Assembly (NCBI GenBank): GCA_003586115.2
Contig: QVOM02000021.1
Coordinates: forward strand, 13,187,898 to 13,251,897
Reading direction: 5' to 3'
Origin: Salvator merianae
Lineage: Eukaryota; Chordata; Lepidosauria; Squamata; Teiidae
Length of the DNA stretch: 64,000 nucleotides
Shown: positions 34,165-47,319 of the stretch, in pieces
Position numbering within the stretch: the stretch's first letter is position 1
Layout of the letters: every line of letters begins with the position of its first letter
Translations under genes and position numbers: made by a program
The notes under the pieces: generated by a model
The model's input: the letters and a program-made list of their open reading frames with translations, nothing else
Database searches by the model: none
What the model was told of the DNA's origin: nothing

Positions 34165-34345
34165 TTCAGCACACTGCAGTAATCCCCCCAGCCTGCAACT
34201 TCAGAGGCTGGGGAGCTTTCATTCCCAACCTCTAGAGTTAGGCTGGGAAGGGATCACAGCAGAGTAGACCTCCTGGCTTGTGCCACTGGTCTGGATTGAG
34301 CAATCTGGGCAGAGATGGCCCTCCACATCGGGTGCAGAAGCAGCT
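34165..34345 (+). repeat. Interspersed repeat, copy 2 (relative at 1.5 kb)
   Basis: Core 34192-34252 is related to 1495-1553 in the same orientation. Similarity fades into CAGCAG and CTGG blocks downstream, so limits are approximate. Unnamed family. Confidence 0.5.
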
Positions 34346-34424
34346 GCACAGTCCAGAATCTTACTGGTGCACTTACCCAGGGAATCTGAAGAGAGTGACA
34401 ATGATCTGTTGAGATTTTTTAAAA

Positions 34425-35495
34425 AAATCGTTGAATAATACAAATGACAAATAAAAACAAAGTACTAACTAAACAGGGCAATTAATATCATAACTAACAT
34501 AAATCAAGAGTGGAAGTATTAAACGTGTACTCATTAATTCACAATTAACCTTTAATATTGCCATATAATACATTTTCCCACATAATTATGTTTAATTTTA
34601 CCTAGCTGGACTGATGTATCACCTTAAATTCATATTGTATCTGAAACTGTATATTGCCAAAGGTTTAGTGCATATTTTGAAGATAATGTGAATTCTCCTA
34701 AATGGAGAATAGCATTGATTAATGCTTATCAAATTTCCCAAAATCAAGTTTTTTGAGTTTGACTTTCATTTCAGTAATTTCACATGTTGAAATTATATAG
34801 GGCCAGATCCCAGAGTTTTGTATACCATGTTCTAATGTTTAAAGTGGAGTATTGCTTCCAGTTCTGTGTTATGGTTATTTTTGCTGCTATCAATATGTAG
34901 TTAAGAAGTTGTCTCGATTTTATAGATTGGTTCATTCCTATAAATAATAGCAATAAGCCCAATTCCTTAGTAAATATAATTTTTTCTTGTAATATTTTCT
35001 TCTGCTTCCACATCTCAATCCAAAAAAAATAAATATTTGGGTATCCTCACCATAAGTGTATATAAAAACCTTTTCCTCTTTGACAAGATCTACATAGTGG
35101 AGATACCCATTCATAATGTAACTTAATTGAACAAGGATCTGGGACCATCTATATCTAGTTTTCAGTAAGATTTCCCTAATTATAGGATTAGATGACCAGA
35201 TACTTCTATAATCTCACCCTGTTTCTTCAATTGGTTTTCCTATATCTGAGTCCCAGACTGATTTTAATCTTCTAATCAGTATTGACTGGTGATCTGTTGG
35301 TTTTATATATCATTAGCTTAAATAGCACTTTACAAACCATAAGAGGATAGATCCTTGCCCCAGAGTGTTTGCAGTTTAGAAATAATTGGAGAAATACTAT
35401 GGGGAAAGATAAAAGAAATTTAGCCTCAGCTGCAAGGTTTGCCGTTTCAACCACAGAGTAACAGATTTGGTTCCAAGCCAAAAATTTAAATAAAT
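34425..35495 (-). mobile_element. L1 LINE ORF2 C-terminal fragment, minus strand
   Basis: Minus-strand frames give NTDWKIKISLGLRYRKT-like order near 35285-35220, then WVSPLCRSCQRGKGFYIHLW (about 35110-35050), the L1 cysteine-rich tail signature. The frame 34780-35013 holds LNYILIAAKITITQNWKQYS and TWYTKLWDLAL, the last conserved L1 ORF2 helices. Stops separate them. The A/T-rich 3' end extends to about 34425. This is the most complete of the L1 tails here. Confidence 0.8.
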
Positions 35496-35509
35496 TATAT
35501 TTAATGAAT

Positions 35510-36400
35510 TAAATCATCATGTATAAGCCTTTTTTAAAAGTTAAGGAATGTTTAAAAATTGACATTACAAGGCTGTGTTACCTGATTCCTGTTATTTCTT
35601 CTTCTTCAAGGATATACTCCATTTTTTTCCCCTCTTGCTGATTGCACCACATTAATTATTAACACAGAGCAGATGTGATTGTTTTATGCAAGTCAAATGG
35701 TACAAGCCAGCATTATAATTCATAGTTTTCAAGTAGTTTTGCCATGTCTGAGAAAGGAAGGCCAATGACACATATCACAGGGTTGTTGTGAATATAAAAT
35801 CAACAAGTAAATAGTGTGTGGTTCTCTCAGCTTTGTGAAAACATGCAACAGAAATCCATATAAAGAGAATCACCCAGACAGTACTGTAACAGTGAAACAA
35901 ACTAAGTAACCACCTTTAATACAGTCAAGATTAGAAGCAATTAAAAAACTAATTAGCATAGAACTAAATTAATATACAAAGAAACCAAAATTCTCTCCCT
36001 AATGTCTTCTGTGAGCCAGAATCACTACAATAAATGCAGTTTATTAAAATATCCTGAAGAAGATAAATTCGAATCTTTCAAAAATGGGAAAGATCCCAGG
36101 TGGCAAAACTTTTCCATAACCAGCAAATCTCTCAGTTGTTGGTACAGGTCTAGAAATCAGCTTCCAATTATCAATATACAGATGTATGCTGAAAATCAGA
36201 AAGTACTTAACAAAAGCAGTAGTAAATATTTACACCAATATATAACAAAAATTTTATTTACTATTGTCTGTTTTTTTTTGTTGAAAAATGTATTATTAGC
36301 TCCATTTTTTTTAATTGTTTATTCATTTAGGACTTTCTAGTGTTATTTCAATGAAAGTTTTTAGGACCTCTATGCAGATTTTTGTTGAATGACCAAGCCA
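35510..36400. other. No recognised feature
   Basis: AT-rich. The frame 36002-36340 has no domain. Confidence 0.4.
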
Positions 36401-36404
36401 CTGA

Positions 36405-36530
36405 AGAACATAAGAGGAACCCCACTGGATCAAGTCACAGTCCATCTAATCCAGCACCCTATCTTCCACAGTGGCCCACCAATTGTTTCTGGACATTCTC
36501 AAGCAGAAGAGGAGGGCAAAACCCTCACAT
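36405..36530 (-). mobile_element. CR1-family LINE 3' end, minus strand (third copy)
   Basis: GAACATAAGAGGAACCCCACTGGATCAAG, then CAGTCCATCTAATCCAGCACCC and CACAGTGGCCCACCAATTG follow the same order as at 5276 and 13063. Short and diverged. Confidence 0.7.
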
Positions 36531-36539
36531 GAAGATTCT

Positions 36540-39500
36540 TTAATTATCAAAATGCATTTGGCATTTGGAATATGTACCTTCTGCCACAGTACACTGTCAG
36601 AGAATACAGAACAAATATCCACTTAAATAAGTAGTATCAAAAATTTGGGGAACTTTCCTGTAATGAATATTTGATAGAACAACAACAATGGAAAGATGTC
36701 AGGGGCATTGTGCCATGAACATGTTATGAATACTTGGAGTCCATTAACAGAAGTTACCTAGACACTGGAAAACCATTTTTCACCTCCAAGACAATTTCAA
36801 GCACCCCAGCATGAAGAAATGTAGTCTTGAATCCTTTGTCATTAGGGAACATTGAGAAATTCTTGCCCAATTATTTCTGCTCTCCTGTTTCCTTCCCTTT
36901 CTAATTTATTTAGGGTTCAGTTTAGTATTTATTGTTGTAAATTAGTTCTATACATTGCTTGTCTGATATAATTTGTATTTAATAAACATCCAGTAATATA
37001 TTTTACATATTAAAGTTTATGAAGAGTTATATCAAACATGGGGAGATTGCCAATGTTATCTGTTGCTTTCAGAATCTCTCACGCATAGAAATATTGGCTT
37101 CATTAACTTGATTATAACTTCTGACATCATTTCTAGAACCATCAGTTCTAGATTTCTTCAATGTGATGCTCCAAATACCATCAGTATGTTCTGTTCCTGC
37201 AAAGAAAGATGTTCACTAAAACAAATATATTTTGCAGTCATTTTGTTTTTTGTTTTTGCTTTGCTTTTTTTACGTTAAGTGATCTTGAGAAAGGGAATGG
37301 GGGATGTCTGTTAGCACTGCTGGGAAACAGGTTTTCCTCCCCACTAATGGAGAGAGGCAGCTTGGAGAAACAAGTGTCATTGGAGAATCAGTTTATCTAG
37401 TCAAATACTTTGATCAGGTGCCTACTTATATAATGTAAGAAATTAAAGAGCTCTATTGGACATAATTTCCACAGTCCTTTCTAATGTATGCTTTGCTTAA
37501 GTTGGATCTTGCCATTGATTCTCCTCCCACATAGGACCTTCCAATTAAGTGCTGAGCAACTTCACTCTCATTAATTCTAATGAGCCTGCTTCATATTTCA
37601 GTAAAGACTTACATAGTTGCTAGAGTTGTTCATATGAAAATGTTCATAACTAAATAAGATAAAGATGCCCTCAAGTACAACAGTTTACATAATATTCTAT
37701 TAACGAATGTAGCTGATGTCTCCTGGGAACAAGAAGACACATTATTATCGAAGACTAGATATCTAGTATCCTGGGTCCTTCAGCATAACCTCAGTAAGTT
37801 GATTAGCCAATAAAACATGCACAATGGTATGGAATTTCTGTTCTTCTGGAAGCCTGTTTCTTAAACCTGTTCTCATTATTCTCAAAGAAGAGTTCATGCA
37901 ACTTTCCTCCCAGTTTTCTAATTTTTTAAAGCTATTTGTGATATGGTAATGGAACCTTGCCTAAGACAAAGAATGTGCAATATAGCATGAATAAAAAATG
38001 TATAACTAGAAAATACATATTGATTAGAACTGTTCCCATCTGTCTTTCTACAGACCATGACATCAAGATCCTTCCACAATTGCCATCTCAGCACCCATTC
38101 CATCCACTGCATGATGGGGAGGAGAGGAGTTCCAATACCATAATCTGTCTCTCCCTCTGTAACCCTAGTGTCTCTACCTTCACAACCACATTGGCACTGT
38201 CCCTGTGATCTCATTGGTCCAACCTCTGGTTGGAGCTGACCCATGACCATCCAGCTCCACAGTCCACCAGCTGCCAAATTATCAAGGGTATACTTTGTGT
38301 CATACCTCCAACGGAATTTGACTCTAAAGAAAAGATACATTGATCCAGTTTGTGATCTTTGATGTTTCTAGAAAAACTATGCAATCAACTACTGTCTACA
38401 GAAAGAATCAAACCAATTAAATCAGTTATGGAAAACTAACTATCTTCTCTATTTTCCACCACACCATCTAGATATTGGTACGTACTTGGAAACCAGAGAT
38501 GTACCAAACTGGATTGAGTTTGAAGCAGACAGGGGGGTTTGAAGTGTTCACTATCAAGCTGAACAACCCCAATGTTTGAATGAATTGTTCGCATTCAAAG
38601 CAAACACCCGCACACATTTGACAAGCTGTTCAAAGCAGTTTGAAGTAACTATGCCCTTAAAAAAGGCATTTTACATTCTGTATTCTGCTCTGACACTCAT
38701 CAGTTTTTCATAGATCTTCACCTATTGGCTTCTGTGTTGCCTTTTGCAATTGGGTGATTCAGGTTTCAATGGTAGCTTATATTAAGGCTGTTGGCTACAT
38801 TGGTTTGTTTACATTTGGGTGCCAGGGAAACTGATGCACCATTCACTGTTTGGGGAACCAGAAGGGAGAGATGAGCTCAAGGATGGAAATTTAAAAGTGT
38901 AAAAGGACAAAGAGAGCTGTGTTATTTCATTTCACCTTATGTGAAAATTTTGGGAGATAGAATTGTTGCAGTTTGTGAGTTTTCTACCTCAAAGAAAGTG
39001 GTTGTTGGATGGGTTTTCTGCTTTAGTCTGTATCTTTCTGGTTGCTCTTTCTGCTGTGGCTTGGCTTTGCTCTGTGCCAGCTGCTTTCCCTAATTGCTCT
39101 GTTTATCCTGTTTCTCCCTTACCTGCTGATTTTTGGTTTAGGGATTTGGTTGTGGCAGGGAGGTGGGGGCTTAGTTTAGGGTTAGATAGGTTCTTTTCTC
39201 TGGTCTGCCCTGTTCTAGCTTGCTTCTGCTATCTGCTTATTTGGCTGAAGCTCTTTTTTTCTTTGGTTGTTTGGTTTAGGAAACTTAGGGTGTATGAGAG
39301 ATATAATGTAATTGGCTCCAGCTCTTGGTTTTGTTTACTCTGGTGTTTTTGATGTGCCAGTGCCAGTGGTCTTGTAGCAGCAAGGATAGTTGCATAGTTA
39401 TTTTTTAATTTTGTATTTGTTTTTGCACTGGTCAGAGCACAGTGGCTCTGGGGTGGGCCTTGCAACTCCTACCTGCAGCTGCAGAAGTGTGCAATTGTGC

Positions 39501-42500
39501 AAAATTGGGTCCTTGATTACAAAGCACTACAAGACATAGGTCTTGGTGATCTTTTCATTTGTTCTCTCACCACAACAGTATTGTTTTAATCTAATTTCTT
39601 TCGCTTTGAAAACTTTCCATTCTCTGTCGTCCAATCCTACCTTTTTGTTTTTATTTTGACATCCTAATACAAAAAGTTGCTTCTTATTGTTAATGCATGC
39701 CCTATTGTCTTGACATTATAGTATTTCTGATTTTGCTGTAATCATTTGTCACTTTCTGTGAATTTCTTGCCCCTACTCCATGTGAGCGTGTGTGTATATG
39801 GGAGAACAGCAGGGTCCTAAGAGCTTCTAGGCTCCAGTGTAGCTATTACTGAATTAAACTTGGAGATGAAATGGGGCAAGTAATCAAAAAGGAAAAAAGA
39901 GGCAGGTATGGGATCAGAGGGAACTGGCCTTGCCCTCCCAGAATTTGAATGACAGGATTGCATCCAATCACAGAAGGCATAGGGAAGAGAAGGGTGGGAG
40001 GAGTGGAGAGGAAAAAGGTACATTGTCATCAGACTGAGACCAGGGAGACTGAAAAGTATGTAACAAAGATGAATCGAGTGAGTACTAAATTAGACGGATA
40101 TGATCAGGCCAATAACAATCTAAGTCCCCATTGTTCCCTAAAATGGACTAATCTGTTGTGGTGTGACCGGACCCTGAGAGTCATTTTGTCAGCACTAGAA
40201 CATTCCTTTCTTTGGACAAATCAGAATGTGTTCCACACTGAACACTTTAACCAACAGCCATTCAGCAATGGGTTTTAATTTAAGTATACCAGAAAGTCCC
40301 AAATTATTATTTTGTTCCATTTTATTGTGTAATCAACTGTTGAAAATTTTATTATGCAATTTTATTAATTTATTTTTAGTGTATGTGCTCTGAAGGTTGT
40401 AGATATGACAGGAGGGAAATTCTGTTTATCTAAGCTTCATGGAAAAATGTTAGCTTGGTTCAGTGTGTCTTAAAAGTGCTCCCATAATATTACCCAAATA
40501 TTTTTAAAAGCAGCCATATGAATTATATTAACTTTAACAGAGAATGCAACTAGAGTGAATTGCATGAAAACACCCCTTAGAAATGATGAAAGCATTTACT
40601 GATCTCTATCAAATAAAATCCCGATTTTAGTTTCAGAACTTGAAATGCCCAAGATGGCAACATTGCTAGGCTTGCCAAATATGCCAGCACGATTAAAATT
40701 GGAACCATGAAAAGTAATGGAAATAATTATCCTAGAATGGTCTTGCACCATGCCAGCTTCTGTCCATTTGCCCTACAAGGAGACAAAAACTAGGGGAAAG
40801 GTGATCCTTCTTGAGCAATTTCCTGCCCCCTGAGCTGGTTTTGCAGTTTGGTTCAGACAATGCCTGTTTGGGGTTTGGCTCACCCTAGGCACGAACTGGC
40901 CAAATCAGCCAGTTTCAAACCAAACAACTAACCATCATTCATGCATATGGCTCTTACTATGATGATTAATGACCAAAAAGCTTTTAATAAGTTTGCTCAA
41001 CTCCTTAGAAGACCTACAACCCATGGAATTATAATCCTTATAATAAAAATGTACTGAAAATAGGAATGGACCGTGCCTCCAAAGGATCTCAGAGGGAATG
41101 ATGCTTTTAAGCTACTGGATTGTCAGATTGTTCTATTATATAAAATTACCAACAGATCGACAACAGTGATCTGTTTACTGTAGAACCAGGTTGTCATGAC
41201 CTACTCAGACACAAACAGAGGCAGCTCTTGGGATAAGGAGGAGGAAGCAAGACCAGGAGTGGAGCTACAGCTGTCAGGGCCTACCAGGGCTGACCCCACA
41301 GAAGCCCCTTCTGAACTACAAGTCATGCCAGGCCATGAGAATCATACTCCCTAGCCTTTACCAGCCCCACTCAGATGACAAAACTGAACTCTTTGCCCAA
41401 GAAACATCACAGGCAGCTTTTACTCAGGTGATGGCAGTCCAGAAAGTATGACAGAGAAAAGGCAGAGTAATTTCAGAAGTCATGCATCTGAGGAAAGTCG
41501 CTTCAGCTGTGAACAGAGTGTGAGGCTCCCCCAGTTCCCATTCCAACAAAAAGACCTTTCTTGTTCAGAAAGTATCTTTTCTACTTTGAGACAGAACAGA
41601 GCCAAGACTGAAAGTTGCTGAAGACATAAGAGTTATAGCTAGGAAGAGCAAATATGGCAGCCATGGCAGTTCAAAGCAATGGGGACATATCAAAGAGACT
41701 TTAAATCTATACCTGCAACCATATAGAAAAACTGGGGGAAAAAGAAGGTTGTAAACCTTTCTCCCTATCTGTGTTTGACTGAAGCAGCTGCTGAGCTTTA
41801 GTTGTTATGGTTAAGGATGAAAAGGTAAACGAGAGTCAATAGCAGCCATTGAAGGAGAGGGAAAATACGTGGTCTAGAAATCAACATTTTGTTCCAAAGT
41901 GGGTATGAAACCATAAGGATGTCACCAGGGAGGCACTCAAATTGGAGGAAGTCTCTTCTAGTACTAAAGAGGACCTCCTCCAGGATCTAACTCTGGCGGT
42001 GGAACTGAAGTTCTTGTGTGGCCAATAGTTCGGGGCATCTCACTGTTTTACAGGCATGTTGCCACTGGGCTCTTTCTCTAGGAAGTGGAAGTCTTGTCAC
42101 CAGCTGCCACATGTTGTATGGATGCCATGTCCCTAGCATACTCCTGGATCCCTTGTCCCTGGAAACAGCCATTTTTTCCACTAGAAATGTACACAGGGAC
42201 AGGTCAGGTTACAAGAGGCAAATATGGCCTCTATTACATTCTCTTCTTAAAGTCTACCACATTGCTTCAAACTACGTTTGCAAGTCTCCAAAGCTAGGCA
42301 CAGGTACATACTGGGACTGACTGATCCCAGTCACAGGACTACAGTGCAACAGAGAAGAATCACTTTAGGCCTGCTTGTACATTAAAATGGGAATAGCCAA
42401 AAAACAATAGTCCATGCTCTGATTAGAGCAATGCAGTTTATATAGGGCTACCTCAAAAAAAAACAAAAGTTGCAGCTATTGGCATGGATGCTTGGTTGAG

Positions 42501-44875
42501 GCAATCAGGGATGCAGATGTACTAGTGAGTCTTCATGCTTTATGCTACCTGCCAGTAAAGTAGCGGGCTTGGACAAGGGTTTAGTGATAGCTTATAAGGC
42601 TGGGAAGATTTTGGGACCTGGACATCTGAATGGAGACTTCCTACCATCTCATATGATGAATCATAAATGATCTTAAAAGCCTAGCTTGAAAACTGTCAAG
42701 AGAATTCAAGGGAGAATTGACCATCCCTTTGTTGAACTGGCACTACTTGGCCTTCTTTCTCAATGAACAGAATGTTCACAAGGTGCTCACGTTGGGAAAA
42801 CCTGCATGTCAAACTATAACAGGTTCAAATGTAGCAGCAAGCCATTATTAGGGCTAACCAGGATCTCTGTATGTCTGCCACTATGCAGTAGAAAGAGAGA
42901 CAGGGAACTGCATGTTGTTGTGGTGGACAAACACTGAAACCACTATGGTATATTGACAGGAGACACTCTCCTTAGCAAAGTTCTACTGTAGGAAACTGCT
43001 TCTAAAGCCGCTTGAGTAACATTGGCTAGAGAACACAGCTGGGTCTCCACTGCACTCAAAAACAATGCTAATTGAAAAAAGATGACACAGAATGGCTTCG
43101 AAGCTAGATTTCAGAAAAGGTCTGCACTGTGCTTTTCAGCAGCATGCTAAAAAGTGAGCAGATGCTGGAAATCATCTCAGTCTGCATCTACATTACAGGG
43201 AATAATGGAACACACCAAACTGCTAGCTTCTGTTCTACATTTTCCGAAATACAATGCTCCTTTGGACCACACAGGCATACTTGTGACTCTCATAAATCCA
43301 AATGGAAAAGATAATGAATAATGAGAGGTGCCATTTGGATGCTCATGTACTCACAAGAAATTGCTGATAACCATACTCACAAGACTCTGAATCCATGATA
43401 AAATGGTGGAATGGAACCCTTACGTGTGCCAAAAGATGGCTGTATAAGCATTTATAAATGAAACAAAAATATTTATACCTTAAAATGCCACCCTCTGATC
43501 TATAAAATGTGTTCCAGAAATACTTAATGACTAGTTTCATGAATTGTCTTCAGTACGGTTTTATCTGTGCTGTATGGTTGGAAATTGGGTTGGCAATTCC
43601 AATTGCCAGTCCTACTTGTGAAAAATGAGGGCTGAAACCTTTAAAAAAAAGAAAAGAAAAAGAAAAGATCATTAGCCTGCAGGCACATCATCTTCCGCTG
43701 TGATCTCTTACAGAGGTGGGATGAAGGTCAGCTGAGGGCCAGGTGTATTCCATGTCAGATAGTCAATGCATAAAGACAGAGTTCAAAAACACTACACAAG
43801 AATCCATCCAGTGCTTAACTCAGGAGATAAGGGAAGATTACTGCTGGAAGCAATGTGCCTTCAGGCTAATGATTTTGCTCTCAAACATTCTTTCATATGA
43901 CAGTGAATGTAACAAATGGAATAATTAAAAGACTAACAGCACACATAACTTATCACTACCTTTTCTTCACTTTATAATTATTGATGTAACACATCAAAAT
44001 AATATCATACAGTGAAACAAAACTAATTAAGGACATGACAAATAAAAAGTAAAATCACGTATCATCTTTGTCGATGAAAACGGGCAGTCTCAGAATGAGA
44101 GTATTTATGAAATTAGTTTAAGTAAATCCTTCTGGAATTCATTCTGCTTCATACTCAGGATGCCTGGGCCAGTATAAATTAATTGAGTGCCCCAAATGGT
44201 CCTAAAGGCTTTGGGTAACATTTCTCTATGCAAGTCTGGGGCAGGATGCAGGTTAGCTTAACACGGTGCTCCTCAATTTATTATTAGTCATATATTGTTG
44301 ACATTTGTAGCTCCTAAATGTTCCAGACAGCATGGTCAATGGCAAAGGATAATGAAAGAGTTCCACTCATTGTGGAGAATCACAGGTGTTCCATGTCTGT
44401 TTAATGTATAACTCAGGGTACCAGAATGGCTATATCAAAACAGAAAACTCCATGATTAAATTCAGCTTATTACTAAGTTTTGGAAGAAAACACTTTGTTT
44501 AATTGAATCATCAATCTCCTGGATCCATCAATCCATATACATAACTGCAGAATTATACTTACAACATATAGTTTTTTCAATCTATAATCCAAAGAGGCCT
44601 TTGGTTTTCCATGTAAATATAGTGGCTCATGATCCTGCACCGAAGACCTACATTTTAAAGTCAGCTGTGACCTATCTAACCATCCATCCATCCATCCATC
44701 CCTTCACCCACAGGTCTCAGTTCAGGTCTCACAACACCAAAAGATAAGTTAAAAATGATTCAAACATATGCACCCAAAACTCTCCAACAACATATGGAGG
44801 GAGATTCAATCCCCAAAAGTCTTGATGAAGTGGTACATCTTAATCATGCACAAAAGAGATATAATTTTGCTTCCT
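36540..44875. other. Long stretch with no confidently recognised feature
   Basis: No frame with a domain in 8.3 kb. 38490-38660 begins GAGATGTACCAAACTGG and carries GTTTGAA-rich repeats like debris of a reptile DNA element. 41194 starts TGTCATGACC with a GAGGAGGAA stretch, as some LTRs do. 44290-44390 may be a degraded relative of the palindromic repeat at 10.4 kb. A (CATC)n run is at 44682-44700. None of these is strong enough to call with boundaries. Confidence 0.4.
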
Positions 44876-44879
44876 AGTG

Positions 44880-45130
44880 TTTCCATAGCCCGAGGGCCAC
44901 TACAAAGAAACCTTCATATGTGACACCACGCATTGAGCATCCAAGAATGACAGTATTACAAGAAGGGCCTCTACAGGAAGTTTTAATAACTGGGCAGATC
45001 TGAATGGAAACAAACACTCCTTCAGATATTTGGAGTCTAGATTATTTAGGGCTTTATATTTTAATGCCCCTTCTTCAGGCTTGCTAGCAAACAGACAACC
45101 AGATCTTAAGATTTGTATGATGTGTGTATT
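44880..45130. repeat. Probable interspersed repeat
   Basis: The order GGGCC-CTAC-GGAAG-TT, CAGATCTGAATGG, CTCCTTCAGATATTTGGAGTC, TTTAGGGCTTTATA-TTTTAATGCC resembles a common squamate repeat containing '...GGGCTTTAAAGGTCAAAACC'. Diverged; family not named. Confidence 0.4.
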
Positions 45131-45460
45131 AGTCTAGCTGAAGTATTCTGCTCTCATCCCAACCTTTGGACCATCCTCAAGGCTAACCTGACATAAAATG
45201 TGTTACAACTTTGTATAATATGAGGGTTAGGTTCTTCAAATTCCAGGTTGGAGAGTCTCCCACAGACTAAATGACCTAGGCTACTTACCTTATTGGCTGA
45301 TCCAGAGGACCAAAGCAGCCTGGAGCTGTTCTGGTGGCAGGAATGGCTCCATCCTCCCAGGATAGGCTTTCTGCATTTGGAAGGCTGTTCCAGTACAGTC
45401 CCCACACTGGCTCTGGAGATGACATGATCTCAGGAGTCACTTCTAGGTTTGCCGAGTGCT

Positions 45461-45525
45461 AGAAACTGAAGTTCCTAGCCTTGGTTCCCTCTGAGGACCC
45501 ATTTAAGTGGCACAATTTGGTATAT
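45461..45525 (+). repeat. Interspersed repeat piece, relative at 11.37 kb
   Basis: AACTGAAGTTCCTAGCCTT, then GACCCATTT and GGCACAATTTGGT, match 11371-11430 in order and spacing. Confidence 0.5.
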
Positions 45526-45539
45526 CTCTAAAATTGGTT

Positions 45540-46400
45540 CCCCTCCTAAATCAGAACAGAGAAACGTGTCCTTCCACATGTCTCCCTGGGCTAGTCTAGC
45601 TGTTCCTGGGATGCCTGCAAAAACAGGCCTACCGGTCTGCTAGTATAAGTAGCCATTTTCGTCACCTAGACTGGGCCTTGCATCATCCCAATGTAGATGA
45701 ATTGGCCCAGGGAGGGAAGAGGCTTCTCTTTTCCATTCTAGAAAGTGTCCTGAAGAGAACTGGCCTTCACACTGGAAAGGACCACTGGTAAGTGTGAAAA
45801 GGCTGCTAGAGAGAGAGTAGAAGTATGGATTTGGCACCTTTTGAGCTGCCCCAGGAAGGATGTCACCTTAGAAAGAGGAGGCAGCAATTACAGTGTGGAA
45901 GGAGCAGAGGCACAGAGAACACAGAGCTTGCTTGCTCTCTGCAAGCTCTTGTCTTGATTGATCCGACTGCAAATACCTTTCAGGGTTGCCTCACACAATG
46001 CTTGTTCTTTCCTCTCCTTTTTTTTAGAGGCAACTATGAAGGAACCTTGCCGGTCTGTCTGATCAAGGCAAGAGCTCACGAGAAGTCTTTCCAACAAGAG
46101 AGCTCTGTGTTGTGTGTGTTTCTGCTTCTTCCACACTGCAATCGCCACCCCACCCCCCCAGCTTCTACTGCTTCTTCCTGGCACTGTTTCTGAGACAACA
46201 TCCTTTGCAGGGCAGCTGTCCCTTCTGTCAGTGGTTCACCTCTGCCTCTTCCTGCCCTCAGATTTACTCTTGAAACAAGCCATAGTGAAAAAAATAGTCA
46301 GAAAAGTGCAGTTGGAAACAGCAGCAAGCCTGCGGGCAGCACGCTGCTCCTTTGAAAAGTGCTATCAAAATGGTGCTCTTCTTCAGTGCAATGTCCAGCA
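45540..46400. other. No recognised feature
   Basis: Frames 45825-46193 and 45888-46184 overlap on opposite strands and show no domain. Confidence 0.4.
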
Positions 46401-46408
46401 GCATTTCA

Positions 46409-46580
46409 GGCTCTTTCTGCACTGGGCCTTATTCTGGATTATATTCTGCGCTGCAGTCTGCATACTAGTGTAGCCTATGGCAGGCCCCACTCTGGGCCTG
46501 CTGTAGTCTGCACTAGCATGTGGAAGGCAAATCCTTATTCTGGGATATAATCCAGAATAAGACCCAGTGCAGAAAGGGCC
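46409..46580. mobile_element. 172-bp MITE with 35-bp terminal inverted repeats
   Basis: The terminal repeats 46409-46443 and 46546-46580 are reverse complements at 33 of 35 positions, starting GGCTCTTTCTGCACTGGG and ending CCCAGTGCAGAAAGGGCC. The inner part is also partly self-complementary (GCAGTCTGCA-ACTAGTGTAG against CTGTAGTCTGCACTAG). No coding capacity and no clear target duplication, so the superfamily is open. Confidence 0.85.
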
Positions 46581-46589
46581 TTAGTTAAA

Positions 46590-47315
46590 GCTCTAATAGA
46601 AATAGCTCCTGCAGGTCCTCCCATAATCAGCATTCAACAGAGCAATCAGTAAGTAAACTTCTTTAAAAATGTTACCAATATTTACAGCTACTATAATCTG
46701 TCCCTAAAGAACATTGAAAATCCGGTGGGGACGATAAATAATAGCATTATTTGTGATTGAGAATCATGCAAAGGCTTAAAGGATTAGGACGCAACTCAGT
46801 TTTCAGAAGTTAAACAAGCACATTGCAAAACATGCACACTTTTCTTTTCTCAGTGGGAAACTCAGTGGCTGTAAATCACCTGGCTTAGAAGGTACTAAAA
46901 GCAGAGGACTTTTGACACTGAGGATGTACCATATAGTTGCTGGGGAGAGTGGTGTTTCCCCCCCTATGTTAGAATTATTGCTGTGATCAATTCTAGAACT
47001 AGAATTTCCAACATTAAAGAAACTAGAGTCCTCATTAACTCAGAATGATAATGATGGAACATGGAGGTTTTATGTCCAGTAGAGCCTGTGGGCACCATTT
47101 TTTTGGTGTTTTGAATTGGGTATATGGTATTAACACTAACGAGGGAACTTGCCGAGTTCCTATATTTGCCCAAACAGTATCAAAGAAGCATCTACAAATA
47201 ATGACTTTACAGCTTTTGGGTTAGCAAAGGCAGGCTGTACTCACTTCTATAACCTCTTGGTCATATCAATGGAAACTAGTTGCATATGGAAGCCAACAAG
47301 CAGAATGATTAGCTT
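46590..47315. other. No recognised feature
   Basis: May include decayed 5' BovB sequence toward its end, but only from about 47320 is this visible. Confidence 0.4.
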
Positions 47316-47319
47316 TAAA

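Noticed and set aside
41190..41500. LTR starting TGTCATGACC
   Set aside because: No matching end, TATA or poly-A signal that I could place; too weak to call.
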